64,000 nt of DNA from Aquirufa nivalisilvae (GTDB lineage: Bacteria; Bacteroidota; Bacteroidia; Cytophagales; Spirosomataceae): contig NZ_SEWX01000001.1 of NCBI RefSeq assembly GCF_004307455.1, forward strand, positions 682,001 to 746,000. The letters run 5' to 3'. Made by a program: the position numbers and the translations under genes. Below the pieces are notes generated by a model that worked only from the letters and a program-made list of their open reading frames with translations, was not told the origin of the DNA and ran no database searches. Every line of letters starts with the position of its first letter. Positions within the stretch are counted from its first letter, which is position 1. This document shows positions 44,448-53,981 of this stretch, one piece after another.

Positions 44448-45514
44448 GATAGTCGAAGTGCAGCTTTCATTTTATCAAAAATGGCTGTGTTTTGATATAT
44501 TCCTTGAAAAGCCTCTGAACCAGGTCCAAATGCAAATACAGGAACCATTTGTCCCGTATGTCCTTTGGTAATAAAAGAGGCTTTGATTTCTCCTGTTGTC
44601 ATGTCTCCTCCCAATAATCCCATGCCTCCTGTTTCATGATCAGCAGTAATAACCACCAATGTTTCTTTGTCTTTTTCAGCAAAATCTAAGGCAGCTGCTA
44701 TACTTTTATTGAAATCCACCATTTCAGTAGCTGCGTAATTTGCATCATTGGCATGTCCACCCCAATCAATTTGTCCTCCTTCAATCATCACAAAAAATCC
44801 TTTTGGGTTTTTGGAAAGCAATTCTAATGATTTTTTTGAGGCATCTAATAAGACTTCTCCTCTCCCTTCAGAGAATTTTTTCGGGTCGCCAGGAGCATAT
44901 AAGTAAACAAATTTACCCTGTTTAATGGCATTCATTTCTGCTAAGGATTCCACCACTTGATACTTTTTTGCTTTCAGTGAATCCAAAATATTCTGTCCAT
45001 CTTTACGCTGGTCAAAGCTTTTTCTCCCTCCTCCCACAACAATATCTACGTCGGTTTTAAGGAAATCCTTGGCAATTTCATCGTGCATATTACGTTTGAT
45101 TTGATGGGCAATGAATGCCGCAGGAGTGGCATCGGTGATGTCAGCTGTACTAACTAAACCGGTAGCTAGTCCTTTTTTCTCTGCCAACTCCAATAATGTT
45201 ACATGTGGCGTTTGTGTAGCATCTACCCCAATAGCTCCGTTATACGTTTTTTTGCCTATTGAAAAGGCGGTGGCACCCGCTGCTGAATCCGTTACATAGT
45301 TATCGGATGATTGATTTTTATGAAAGCCAATGTGGCGAATTCTCTCTAAAGCTAAATGTCCTTTATTGGCAGTAAGTCCAGCATAAATTTGACTAACACC
45401 CATGCCATCGCCAATTAAAAAAATAATGTTTTTAGGGGTGTTTTTTTTAGAGTTTTGCCCAAAAGCAGTTAAAGTAAGTAAGGAAAATAAAATGAAGGGA
45501 ACGACTTTTTTCAT
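44438..45514 (-). CDS. phoA: Alkaline phosphatase (PhoA family)
   Basis: The exported 358-residue protein has a signal peptide (about 1-20, ending TAFGQ). Metal and catalytic motifs are intact: IFLIGDGMGVSQ (Asp36), VTDSAAGATAF with nucleophile Ser77, DATPAAFIAHQ, FFVMIEGGQIDWGGHANDA, TADHETGGM, and GHTGQMVPVFAFGPG with the zinc His. It hydrolyses phosphomonoesters in the periplasm or at the cell surface, yielding phosphate. It is the third gene of the operon 46653-47399, 45521-46666, 44438-45514; the gap to the previous gene is 6 bp. It is shorter than E. coli PhoA but contains all metal ligands. Confidence 0.93.
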   Translation of the reverse strand: MKKVVPFILFSLLTLTAFGQNSKKNTPKNIIFLIGDGMGVSQIYAGLTANKGHLALERIRHIGFHKNQSSDNYVTDSAAGATAFSIGKKTYNGAIGVDATQTPHVTLLELAEKKGLATGLVSTADITDATPAAFIAHQIKRNMHDEIAKDFLKTDVDIVVGGGRKSFDQRKDGQNILDSLKAKKYQVVESLAEMNAIKQGKFVYLYAPGDPKKFSEGRGEVLLDASKKSLELLSKNPKGFFVMIEGGQIDWGGHANDANYAATEMVDFNKSIAAALDFAEKDKETLVVITADHETGGMGLLGGDMTTGEIKASFITKGHTGQMVPVFAFGPGSEAFQGIYQNTAIFDKMKAALRLSQK

Positions 45515-45520
45515 AGAGGT

Positions 45521-46666
45521 TTAATAAAGTTTTTGAATGTATTCTGCTGTAAATCCGGGACTTGTCGTCATGCCTTTGCCACCAATTCCATTGATTACAT
45601 GAATGACATCATCCAACGTTTTAGTAAAGATATCTGATTTGTTGGCTTGTAAATAATATCCGGCCCAGGTAGATTCAACATCCCAGCTTTCTACATGAAG
45701 AATTCTCTTGGCTTCATTCAGCATCATTTCATTGATTTCAGTGGAAATTTCAAATCCAAAATTGGCTTGATGATGTGCCGGAACATAGGAGTGCGAATCT
45801 CCTAAGATAATTGACCCATCATCCGCCTGTTTGAATAAAATATGAATACCATGTTCTTGCAAAAGCTTCTGTTCTGCACTTGTTTCTAATTTGTGAAAAG
45901 AAGGACATGAATGAAAGCTTTCATACCGCCGAATCGTTAAGCCTGTCAAAATATTGGATTTAAAGGCTCGCTTTTGTGGGATTAGTCGCATCATTTGAAG
46001 CTTACTGATTTTTAAGTCAGCCTGAGCAAATAAGTCTGGGAATAAAAATTGAGTATCTCTGCCACTTGCTAAGATGACTTTATCGGACCAAAATGCTTGT
46101 CCATGAGCACTATGAATTTTAGCAATACCTCGCTTTTTTTCTATGGATATAACAGAACACAAAGGTTGGTAATGTAAGCCCATGTATTGAATAAGAAATT
46201 CTCGCACTCGGTGTACCATAACCAAAGGATTCAAGGATGCCTCTTCTGGGAAAAAGAGCCCGCCTTTTACATAATCCTTTTTTAAGGAAGGATTAATATC
46301 CAAACATTCTTGAGCTGTGTAAAGCTTATTGGTATAATTTCTCTCTGTAAAAAGTTGATGGATTTCTTCTAAAAGAGTCATTTCTTGGTCGTCGGAAGCA
46401 TAGTACCAAGATCCATTTTTTACCAAAGAAATGTCCGTGTTTTCTTGTAAATCCTTATAGATCTTCAAGGATTTGCGACCGTATTCAAACCATAATGGGA
46501 GGGATTGACCTGAAGGGACAGCTTGACCAAAATTCCGAAAACTGGCTTCAAATGGCAGGGAATCTTTTTCTAATAAGAGTACGGTTTTTCCTCTTTTTAA
46601 CGCATGATAGGCACAAAAAGTCCCAATGATTCCTGCGCCTACGATGATTAAATCATATTTTCTCAT
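45521..46666 (-). CDS. TIGR03364-type FAD-dependent oxidoreductase (PbfD-like)
   Basis: The 381-residue protein of the DAO/glycine-oxidase fold begins YDLIIVGAGIIGTFCAYHAL with the FAD-binding GxGxxG, and ends INGIGGKGMTTSPGFTAEYI. Relatives occur in phosphonate clusters, and one such flavoenzyme, PbfD, is reported to oxidise AEP or N-methyl-AEP to phosphonoacetaldehyde (recalled; verify). It overlaps the phosphonatase-like gene by 14 bp, which would consume this aldehyde. The substrate is inferred from context; a general amine oxidase is the alternative. Confidence 0.78.
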   Translation of the reverse strand: MRKYDLIIVGAGIIGTFCAYHALKRGKTVLLLEKDSLPFEASFRNFGQAVPSGQSLPLWFEYGRKSLKIYKDLQENTDISLVKNGSWYYASDDQEMTLLEEIHQLFTERNYTNKLYTAQECLDINPSLKKDYVKGGLFFPEEASLNPLVMVHRVREFLIQYMGLHYQPLCSVISIEKKRGIAKIHSAHGQAFWSDKVILASGRDTQFLFPDLFAQADLKISKLQMMRLIPQKRAFKSNILTGLTIRRYESFHSCPSFHKLETSAEQKLLQEHGIHILFKQADDGSIILGDSHSYVPAHHQANFGFEISTEINEMMLNEAKRILHVESWDVESTWAGYYLQANKSDIFTKTLDDVIHVINGIGGKGMTTSPGFTAEYIQKLY

Positions 46667-47399
46667 GATTTAGTTTTTCAATGATGGGAATTAATTCAGC
46701 TATATTATTCAGTAAGCCATCATTTGGATGACCAGCTAATTGCTCTCTAGTATGGGTTCCGTTGCAAACGCCCAATGCCAGACGAACACCTGCATTTTTA
46801 CCAAAGGCTAGATCTACTGGGGTATCGCCTACATTAATGACTTTGCTTTTATCTGATATGCCAAATCGAAGCATGGCTAATTCTATCATGCTCGGAGAGG
46901 GTCTACCTGCTCCTTGGACTTCATCTGGACAAACGGAAAGGTGTATGCCAGACTTGTTTTGGATATTCATGTAGTTCTGATTGAGACTTTTTCCCCAACC
47001 TATTTTATCCAATATGATATTTGCCACTTTTCGGTAAAAGCCTGTCGTGAGTGCTATGTATATACCATGTTGGTGTAAGTAGTCGAATAATTCCAAACAA
47101 CCTTCCGTAGGTTTTACCTCATGGTTTAAGTAATGCTGTTCTAAAATTTGGGTAAAATCTTCGTATGAAGTTTTGGCTTTTTGATTTATCGTAGGGTCAC
47201 CTTCTCCCAGTTGTTCTGCCCAAAGTGTTTGAAACACGTAGAGCTTGGCATAACCTTGTAAAGCTAATATTCGGTCATCGCTGGAATTCAATCCATTTTT
47301 TTGTGCGGCTAATTTAAAGCAGTGTTCTACTTCGTGTTCATCTAAGATGGTAGTTCCAGCCATATCTAGTATGACCAATTGGATATTTTGTGAGGACAT
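46653..47399 (-). CDS. Phosphonatase-like HAD hydrolase (PhnX/TIGR03351 type)
   Basis: The 248-residue HAD protein has the nucleophile motif LDMAGTTILDEHE (Asp12, with MAGT as in phosphonatase's WAGT), the cap, the thiol-type segment ALTTGFYRKV, GRPSPSMIELAM and VGDTPVDLAFGKNAG. Lys52 in QGYAKLYVF aligns with the Schiff-base Lys53 of PhnX. Phosphonatase splits phosphonoacetaldehyde to phosphate and acetaldehyde. TIGR03351 members are linked to phosphonate operons; whether they use the same substrate is not settled. It is the first gene of the operon and overlaps the FAD enzyme gene by 14 bp. Confidence 0.8.
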   Translation of the reverse strand: MSSQNIQLVILDMAGTTILDEHEVEHCFKLAAQKNGLNSSDDRILALQGYAKLYVFQTLWAEQLGEGDPTINQKAKTSYEDFTQILEQHYLNHEVKPTEGCLELFDYLHQHGIYIALTTGFYRKVANIILDKIGWGKSLNQNYMNIQNKSGIHLSVCPDEVQGAGRPSPSMIELAMLRFGISDKSKVINVGDTPVDLAFGKNAGVRLALGVCNGTHTREQLAGHPNDGLLNNIAELIPIIEKLNHEKI

Positions 47400-47850
47400 G
47401 TATAAGTAGATTGAACACGAATTTCCTGTTTTTAAATTATCAATCGATTAGTTGGATGTGAAATAATTGTAAAGATTGAATTGGTATTATTTCAAGTTCA
47501 TTTGGCACTTCTTGTCGTCTTAATACTGCCTTAATCAATTGTCAATGATTCCTTAACAATTCACTTTTTTTCTTAATAATTTCTTGTTCTAAGACACACA
47601 GTTAGCTTACCTGATAGGAATACTTTTGTGGAAAATTTAAGAGGTTGGAATTCAGAGAGCAATCCTCATCCTTGACCATTATTCCATGTTTAGAATTTCT
47701 ATTGTGGATGATTTTTATCTATCAGTCTAATTAATGGCCCTTTGGGGCTTATCAGGCAAGTTTTTGAAAAACAATGTTCAAGTTGAGTAAGCTGTTTTTG
47801 CACCTAATCTCTTCGTCACAATTTAACATTCTTTAAAAACAAAAATCTTT
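47400..47850. other. Divergent control region of the phosphonatase-like operon and susC (451 bp)
   Basis: No gene was seen. On the minus strand, TTTACA (47473-47468) and TTCACA (47462-47457) lie 11 bp apart before the operon, but no proper -7 element follows at the expected distance. On the plus strand, TTAATC, TCAATG and TTAACA lie at 47531, 47542 and 47553 (11-bp period), with TACTTTTG at 47621. The distance from the last hexamer to this element (over 60 bp) does not match the other Pho-box-like sites. The last 200 bp before susC would be a long leader. Confidence 0.4.
47621..47628 (+). promoter_or_regulatory. Candidate -7 element for susC
   Basis: TACTTTTG matches TAnnTTTG. The leader to the ATG at 47851 would be about 215 nt, long but usual for SusC genes. 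No convincing -33 TTG was found. Confidence 0.4.
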
Positions 47851-50800
47851 ATGAAGAACTTTTTACAAAAATTGTCTCGAAGAAAGATCGCACATAAGTC
47901 GATGTGGCTTATGTTGGTCTTTTTTCAATTGACGGCTATTTTGGCAATGGGCCAATCTAGAAGCATTACTGGACGCGTAATATCCAAAGAGGATAATTCT
48001 GGGATACCCGGAGTTTCCATCCAAATCAAAGGAACAAATTTGGGAACGAATACCAATGCTGACGGACGTTTTACTTTAGCCGTTAATCCCAATGCAGTTT
48101 TACAAGTTTCCATGATTGGTTTCAAAAAGCAAGAAGTGGCAGTGGGAGCTCAATCGGAACTTACCATTATTTTAGTAGGAGATGAAAAGCAACTTCAAGA
48201 AGTAGTAGTTACGGCCTTAGGTATCAAGAAAGAAATCAGAAAAATTGGTGTTTCTATTCAGTCTTTAGACGGAGCTGCTGTAGTGAAAGCTCGTGAGCCC
48301 AATGCTATCAATGCCTTAGCTGGTAAGGTTGCAGGTTTAACGATTGGTGCACAACCAGAGCTTTTAAGAAAACCTACTATTTCATTACGTGGTAATTCTA
48401 CTGTTTTATACGTTGTAGATGGGGTTCCAATTAACTCAGATACCTGGAATATCTCTCCAGATGATATTGAAACGTATTCGGTTTTGAAAGGAGCTTCAGC
48501 TTCTGCATTATATGGTTTTCGTGGAAAGAATGGAGCAATCTTAATTACTACCAAGCGTGGGTCAAAAGACAAAAGAGGATTCTCTGTTGAGGCAAATTCA
48601 TCTACCATGATGGAGAATGGATTTTATGCTATTCCTGTTGTTCAGGATGAATATGGCCCTGGTGATCACGGTCGATATGCTTTTGGTGATGGTAAAGGTG
48701 GTGGATTAAATGATGGAGATTATGATGGTGGTTGGGGCCCAAAATTCAATGGACAATTAATCCCTCAATATGATTCACCAGTAGATCCAATCACGGGTGT
48801 TCGTGCGGGGACTCCTTGGATAAACCGCGGTAAAGATAACTTGAAACGTTTTTTAGAAACAGGTATTTTATCTACGAATAACGTTTCCGTTTCTGCAACA
48901 GGAGAGAAATATAACTTGCGTTTTTCAACCTCTCATATTTATCAAAAAGGTATTGTTCCAAATACCAAAATGAATATTACCAATTTCAATATTGTTGCCG
49001 ATTACAAGTTTTCTGACAAATTGAAATTTGAGTCGAATTTGCAATATAACCGTCAGTATACACCAAACATTCCCGATGTGAACTATGGTCCGAACTCCAT
49101 CATTTACAACATGGTGTATTGGGCAGGTGCTGACTGGAACGTGGATGATATGCGTAATTATTGGCAAAAAGGTAAAGAGGGTATTCAACAAATTTATGCG
49201 GAATATCAGCGTTACAATAACCCTTATTTCATGTCATATGAGTGGTTACGTGGACATTACAAAAATGATATCGTAGGTCAAGCAGCATTACGCTACCAAT
49301 TAGCTGATGGATTAGAAGTATTGGGACGTACGCAAGTAACGACTTGGGATATGGTAAGAACAGAGAAATTCCCTTATTCAGCAGGTTCATATGGACGTGA
49401 TGAGCGTCGTGGTGATTACCGTGAAGATCGTCGTTCATTGTTTGAAAACAATACGGAATTATTGGTGTCTTACGACAAGGATATTACGAGAGGTTTGAAT
49501 ACAAAAATCACCGCTGGTGGTAGTATGAGAACATTTCAGTATAAGTCGATGTACGGTACAACGGATTATTTGAACGTGCCTGGACTATACAACTTCGCTA
49601 ACTCATCTAACCCGGTGAAAGTATTTAACTTTGGTTCTGAAATGCGCGTGTTATCAGCCTATTATTCAGCTGACTTTTCATACAAGAACTTCATTACTGT
49701 TTCTACCACAGGTCGTTTAGATAAATTGTCAACTCTACCTACTGGGAATAATGCATTCTTCTATCCATCTGTTTCTGCTGCTACAGTTTTATCAGATTAT
49801 ATTAAGCTTCCAGAAGTGATTTCATTCTTGAAATTTAGAGCTTCTTATGCGAATGTAAAAGATGGTTTGACAGCATCTACAATCGGCACTACTCCATCTG
49901 TAGGAAGTGGTAATCCAATTGGATATGGAGATCAATACCAAGCACCATATGATGGACCAGCTTATACAAATGCAGCGGTGTATTCCACCTTCCCATTGTA
50001 TAATAACCAAACTGCGGCTTCTTACACGAATACCTTGAATAATCCGAACTTAAATCCAAGTTCTACTACCCAAAAAGAATTTGGTATGGATTTACGTATT
50101 ATCAAAAATCGTTTAGGTTTGGATGTTACTTATTGGAATTCATTAGATGGTCCTTCTATTTTCTCCTTACCAATTTCTACTACCTCAGGATATAGTTCGG
50201 CTTTAGTGAATGGAATCAAAACAGAAAAAAATGGTTTCGATATTTCGCTTACAGGTACTCCAATTAAGACAGAAAGCGGATTTACTTGGGATGTTTTAGC
50301 TAATTACGGTTCCTATGTGGAGACATTGAATGAGATTTATCCAGGTGTTAATAGCTTAAATACGTTCTTGAAAGTGGGAGATCGTTTGGATAAAATGTAC
50401 GGTCGTGCTTTTGTTCGTACTCCAGATGGTAAAATTATCAATGATGCTTCAGGTCGACCAATCTACAATCCAGTAGCTCAATATTTAGGAAATACGAACT
50501 CGGATTTTGTTTATGGTATCAACAACAAGTTTACGTATAAAAACGTGAGTTTGAGCTTCCAATTTGATGGTCGTGTCGGTGGAGTAATTTCAAACTATAC
50601 ACAAAAGCAGACATACCGCGGAGGTCGTCATATTGGAACGACTACCGGCATATTTGCAGAGGCTCGTCCACAGGATTTTGCTGGCGTGAAGGCATTTGTT
50701 GGAGAAGGCGTTCAAGTGAGTAATGGAGTAGCAATTGCTTATGATGTTGATGGTAAAATTACCAACTATTCTGCTTTGCAATACACTCCCAATACAACGA

Positions 50801-51087
50801 AGCAATTTGTTCAAGATTATGTTTCTAGATATTACAATTCAGATGAAGGAAACTTAATGAGTAGAACATTTAGCATGTTACGTGAAGTGAATTTAACCTT
50901 CAATTTGCCTTCAGCGTGGTTCGGTAAATTTGTACATCAAGCCAATGTTTCTTTGGTAGGTCGTAACTTATTTTATTTCGCGGAGAAAACAGACATTGAC
51001 CTAAATCAATATGTATTTGGAAATGAATCTGGTCCACAAACTCCTTCGGTTCGTCGCTACGGTGTGAATTTTAACATTACTTTTTAA
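47851..51087 (+). CDS. SusC/RagA-family TonB-dependent receptor
   Basis: The 1078-residue outer-membrane transporter has a signal peptide (about 1-34). The CarboxypepD_reg-like domain (about 38-120; SITGRVISKEDNSGIPGVSI with NADGRFTLAV) is followed by the SusC signature LQEVVVTALGIKKE and a plug (about 130-245; LYVVDGVPIN and ASASALYGFRGKNGAILITT). The barrel ends VRRYGVNFNITF. It is paired with the susD gene 21 bp downstream, so import of a substrate bound by SusD is expected. It is divergent from the phosphonate operon, suggesting a phosphonate-linked substrate; this is inferred. Confidence 0.92.
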   Translation: MKNFLQKLSRRKIAHKSMWLMLVFFQLTAILAMGQSRSITGRVISKEDNSGIPGVSIQIKGTNLGTNTNADGRFTLAVNPNAVLQVSMIGFKKQEVAVGAQSELTIILVGDEKQLQEVVVTALGIKKEIRKIGVSIQSLDGAAVVKAREPNAINALAGKVAGLTIGAQPELLRKPTISLRGNSTVLYVVDGVPINSDTWNISPDDIETYSVLKGASASALYGFRGKNGAILITTKRGSKDKRGFSVEANSSTMMENGFYAIPVVQDEYGPGDHGRYAFGDGKGGGLNDGDYDGGWGPKFNGQLIPQYDSPVDPITGVRAGTPWINRGKDNLKRFLETGILSTNNVSVSATGEKYNLRFSTSHIYQKGIVPNTKMNITNFNIVADYKFSDKLKFESNLQYNRQYTPNIPDVNYGPNSIIYNMVYWAGADWNVDDMRNYWQKGKEGIQQIYAEYQRYNNPYFMSYEWLRGHYKNDIVGQAALRYQLADGLEVLGRTQVTTWDMVRTEKFPYSAGSYGRDERRGDYREDRRSLFENNTELLVSYDKDITRGLNTKITAGGSMRTFQYKSMYGTTDYLNVPGLYNFANSSNPVKVFNFGSEMRVLSAYYSADFSYKNFITVSTTGRLDKLSTLPTGNNAFFYPSVSAATVLSDYIKLPEVISFLKFRASYANVKDGLTASTIGTTPSVGSGNPIGYGDQYQAPYDGPAYTNAAVYSTFPLYNNQTAASYTNTLNNPNLNPSSTTQKEFGMDLRIIKNRLGLDVTYWNSLDGPSIFSLPISTTSGYSSALVNGIKTEKNGFDISLTGTPIKTESGFTWDVLANYGSYVETLNEIYPGVNSLNTFLKVGDRLDKMYGRAFVRTPDGKIINDASGRPIYNPVAQYLGNTNSDFVYGINNKFTYKNVSLSFQFDGRVGGVISNYTQKQTYRGGRHIGTTTGIFAEARPQDFAGVKAFVGEGVQVSNGVAIAYDVDGKITNYSALQYTPNTTKQFVQDYVSRYYNSDEGNLMSRTFSMLREVNLTFNLPSAWFGKFVHQANVSLVGRNLFYFAEKTDIDLNQYVFGNESGPQTPSVRRYGVNFNITF

Positions 51088-51108
51088 TCCATCGAATTAT
51101 CGATTTAA

Positions 51109-52707
51109 ATGATAAAGCATATGAAAATGAATAAATATATCATAGCTCTTTTTGGCCTTTTGATGGTCACTTTGAGCAGCTGTGAAAAGCCTTTTGATCA
51201 GTTGGAAGTTGATTCCAACCGACCTGTACATGTACCTGCATCTTTGGTTTTCCAAGGAGTTGCCTATAGTATGTTCAATGATAATGGTCGCCCATTTAGT
51301 GCTGAGATGCGCTGGAACCAATTTTATTGTTCAAACTATAATTATTATGCAAACAATGAATACACATTTGGCCAGATGCCTAATCAGTTTACAACGCTAA
51401 AAAATGTGTTGAAAATGGAGGAAGAAGCTAAACGTGCTGGATTGGCAGATGTGAATGGATACGCTGCTTTAGGGAAGTTCTTTAGAGCGTATTTCTACGA
51501 TCAAATGTCGAAACGTGTAGGTGATTTACCTTTAACAGAAGCGTTGAATGGTATTGATGGTATTTCCCCAAAATATGATAGCCAAAAGGCTATTTATATT
51601 CAAATATTAAAATGGTTGGATGATGCCAATACCGATTTAACCAGTTTGATTGCTAAGGGAGAAACTGTTTCTGGAGATATCTATTACAATGGAGATTTGA
51701 AGAAGTGGCAAAAGGCAGTTAATGCATATCGTTTGCGTGTATTGTTAACCTTATCTAAGAAAGATACCGATGCTGATTTAGGAGTAAAGACCAAATTTGC
51801 TGAAATGATCAGTAATCCAACGAAGTATCCATTGATGTCTTCTATGGCTGATAATTTGGAATTTAAGTGGAATAATTTCAACAAGTATCCATCTAATCCT
51901 GACAACTTTGGTTTTGATGCTACGCGCCAAAATATGGCAGCAGCATACGTTAATTTGCTTGCCAATTTAAAGGATCCACGTGTGATGGTAACTTGTGAAC
52001 CGGCTGGTTTTGAATTAAAATCAGGAAAACAACCTTCGGATTATTCGGCATTCTTAGGCGCAAGTTCGGCAGAAGATTTGGCGGATATGTCAGACAAAGC
52101 AGGTATAAATAATGGTGCGGGATTTGCTCCAGGTAAATACTCATTCCAAAACAGAAATCGCTATTACAAGAACTATACGGCAGAAAATACGTTCATTGCA
52201 GGATATCCTGAGTTATGTTTCAACATTGCTGAGGGTATTGCTAGGGGATGGGCTACAGGTTCAGCGGAAGATTGGTATAAGAAAGGAATTCAAGCCTCTC
52301 AAGCATTTTATGGCATTAAAGATGGAGTGAATACCATGACTTATTCTAAGACAGGTTCTATGGCTGCTGCAGATCAAGTGAATTATACTATTGACTTTTC
52401 TTTTGCTGATTATTATGCACAAGCTAGTGTAAAATATGATGCTTCTAAAGCGATTCAGCAAATAGTCACTCAGAAATATGCCGCCTTCTTTATGAACTCA
52501 GGTATGGAGGCCTATTTCAATTGGAGAAGAACAGGTTTCCCTAAGTTTGATGTAGGAGTTGGGAATGGTAACTCAAGTCGTATAGCCGTTAGATGGATCT
52601 ATCCAACAACAGAAAGAACTACGAATGCAACGAATTATAAAGCTGCTATTCAAAGCCAGTTTAATGGAACTGATGATATTAATGACCAAATGTGGTTGAT
52701 CAAATAG
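51109..52707 (+). CDS. SusD/RagB-family outer-membrane lipoprotein
   Basis: The 532-residue protein has a lipoprotein leader (KYIIALFGLLMVTLSSCEKP, lipobox TLSSC). The rest is helical with TPR-like elements, as in SusD_like_2: NGYAALGKFFRAYFYDQMSK, then IQILKWLDDANTDLTSLIAK, and the C-terminal YAAFFMNSGMEAYFNWRRTG. It caps the SusC barrel and selects the substrate. ATGs at 51109, 51121 and 51127 are all possible starts; the leader is complete in each case. A strong terminator follows. Confidence 0.9.
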   Translation: MIKHMKMNKYIIALFGLLMVTLSSCEKPFDQLEVDSNRPVHVPASLVFQGVAYSMFNDNGRPFSAEMRWNQFYCSNYNYYANNEYTFGQMPNQFTTLKNVLKMEEEAKRAGLADVNGYAALGKFFRAYFYDQMSKRVGDLPLTEALNGIDGISPKYDSQKAIYIQILKWLDDANTDLTSLIAKGETVSGDIYYNGDLKKWQKAVNAYRLRVLLTLSKKDTDADLGVKTKFAEMISNPTKYPLMSSMADNLEFKWNNFNKYPSNPDNFGFDATRQNMAAAYVNLLANLKDPRVMVTCEPAGFELKSGKQPSDYSAFLGASSAEDLADMSDKAGINNGAGFAPGKYSFQNRNRYYKNYTAENTFIAGYPELCFNIAEGIARGWATGSAEDWYKKGIQASQAFYGIKDGVNTMTYSKTGSMAAADQVNYTIDFSFADYYAQASVKYDASKAIQQIVTQKYAAFFMNSGMEAYFNWRRTGFPKFDVGVGNGNSSRIAVRWIYPTTERTTNATNYKAAIQSQFNGTDDINDQMWLIK

Positions 52708-52736
52708 TTAATGGTTAAAATGAGAAATAAGTTATT

Positions 52737-52765
52737 AAAAAAGCCAGGTATTGCCTGGCTTTTTT
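52737..52765 (+). terminator. Intrinsic terminator after susD
   Basis: AAAAAAGCCAGG and CCTGGCTTTTTT form a 12-bp stem with a TATTG loop, 29 bp after the susD stop. Confidence 0.88.
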
Positions 52766-52940
52766 GTTTTTTCAAATTACGGTAAGGTTTAATTAATGTT
52801 AAGCAAATAGTGGATTTTGTCCTTTTTTTTTGTCGAATGTTAATGAAGGTTTTTTAAAATATTACATAATTATTAAATCATTTTTGGGCCTGAAAATAAC
52901 CAAGTTAGCAACCTAAATTTACTTTACAGTTAGGTTATAC

Positions 52941-53981
52941 ATGGCTAATAGAAAGAAGATATTGTTTTTAACGGGTTCTATGAATCAAACGATTCAGATG
53001 CATAAAATTTCTATGTATCTGAGCGAATACGATTGCTACTTTAGTCAGTTTTTCAGTGATGATCCATTCATATCCTATGCTATTAAATGGGGGATTCTGA
53101 ATGGAACCATTATGGGACGTCCCTTGAAAAGAATCGCAGAAAATTATTTGTTGGCTTATGGCTTGAATATCGATGATAAAGCCAATAAGCATTCCTATGA
53201 TTTAATAGTTTTTTGTTCAGATTTATTGTTTCCTAAGAAGTTTTCAGGCATTAAAACAATATGGGTTCAAGAGGGAATGATTGACCCATTTACCCCTTTG
53301 AGCAGCCTAATTCAGAAGTTAAAATTACCTAGGTATTGGACCATGGGAACCTCTTTAAATGGAACATCAAATTTATGTGATATCTATTGTACGGCATCTG
53401 AAGGGTATAAAAGCTACATTACTGAAAAGGGAACAGACTTGAATAAAGTAGTGGTTACAGGAATTCCCAATTACGATCATTTGAAATTACATCTCGATAA
53501 TGATTTTCCTTACAGTGATTACGTCATGGTGGCAACATCCGACATAAGGGAAACATTTCGTTTGGAGAATCGTATGAAGTTTTTGAGGAGATGTGTTGAA
53601 ATAGCGGGAGATAAAAGATTGCTGTTTAAACTACATCCCAACGAAAATAAGCGTAGGGCCATGGAAGAAATAAAACGGATTTGTCCAGAAAACACCTTGA
53701 TTTTCACAGATGGTCCCACCAATGAAATGATTGCCAATTGCTCGGAATTAATTACACAATATTCTACTGTGGTTTATACAGGAATTGCCCTAGGAAAAAA
53801 AGTTCATTCCTATTTCAATATCGATGAATTGAACCAATTAATGCCGATTCAAAATGAAGGTATTTCTGCTGAAATGATAGCCAATATTTGTAAGGGTTAT
53901 ATCGAATATTCGGGTAAAGGGGATGAGTATTTAGCTGAAAATACTCCATGGGCTGAAAAATGTGTTAAAGGCTATGAATAG
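52941..53981 (+). CDS. GT-B-like surface-glycan glycosyltransferase (putative)
   Basis: The 346-residue protein begins RKKILFLTGSMNQTIQMHKI and has a GT-B-type second half: CTASEGYKSYITEKGTDLNK, VTGIPNYDHL, LFKLHPNENKRRAMEEIKRI and TNEMIANCSELITQYSTVVY. The LHPNE and ELITQYSTV patterns resemble the CDP-glycerol glycerophosphotransferase/UDP-GlcNAc 2-epimerase-like superfamily. It is the first gene of a plus-strand operon, and the next gene overlaps its end by 8 bp. It probably transfers or makes the sugar produced by the operon; activity is not established. Confidence 0.6.
   Translation: MANRKKILFLTGSMNQTIQMHKISMYLSEYDCYFSQFFSDDPFISYAIKWGILNGTIMGRPLKRIAENYLLAYGLNIDDKANKHSYDLIVFCSDLLFPKKFSGIKTIWVQEGMIDPFTPLSSLIQKLKLPRYWTMGTSLNGTSNLCDIYCTASEGYKSYITEKGTDLNKVVVTGIPNYDHLKLHLDNDFPYSDYVMVATSDIRETFRLENRMKFLRRCVEIAGDKRLLFKLHPNENKRRAMEEIKRICPENTLIFTDGPTNEMIANCSELITQYSTVVYTGIALGKKVHSYFNIDELNQLMPIQNEGISAEMIANICKGYIEYSGKGDEYLAENTPWAEKCVKGYE

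Noticed and set aside
48258-48608. 116-residue minus-strand frame inside susC
   Set aside because: It is antisense to the conserved plug domain of SusC, with no support for translation.
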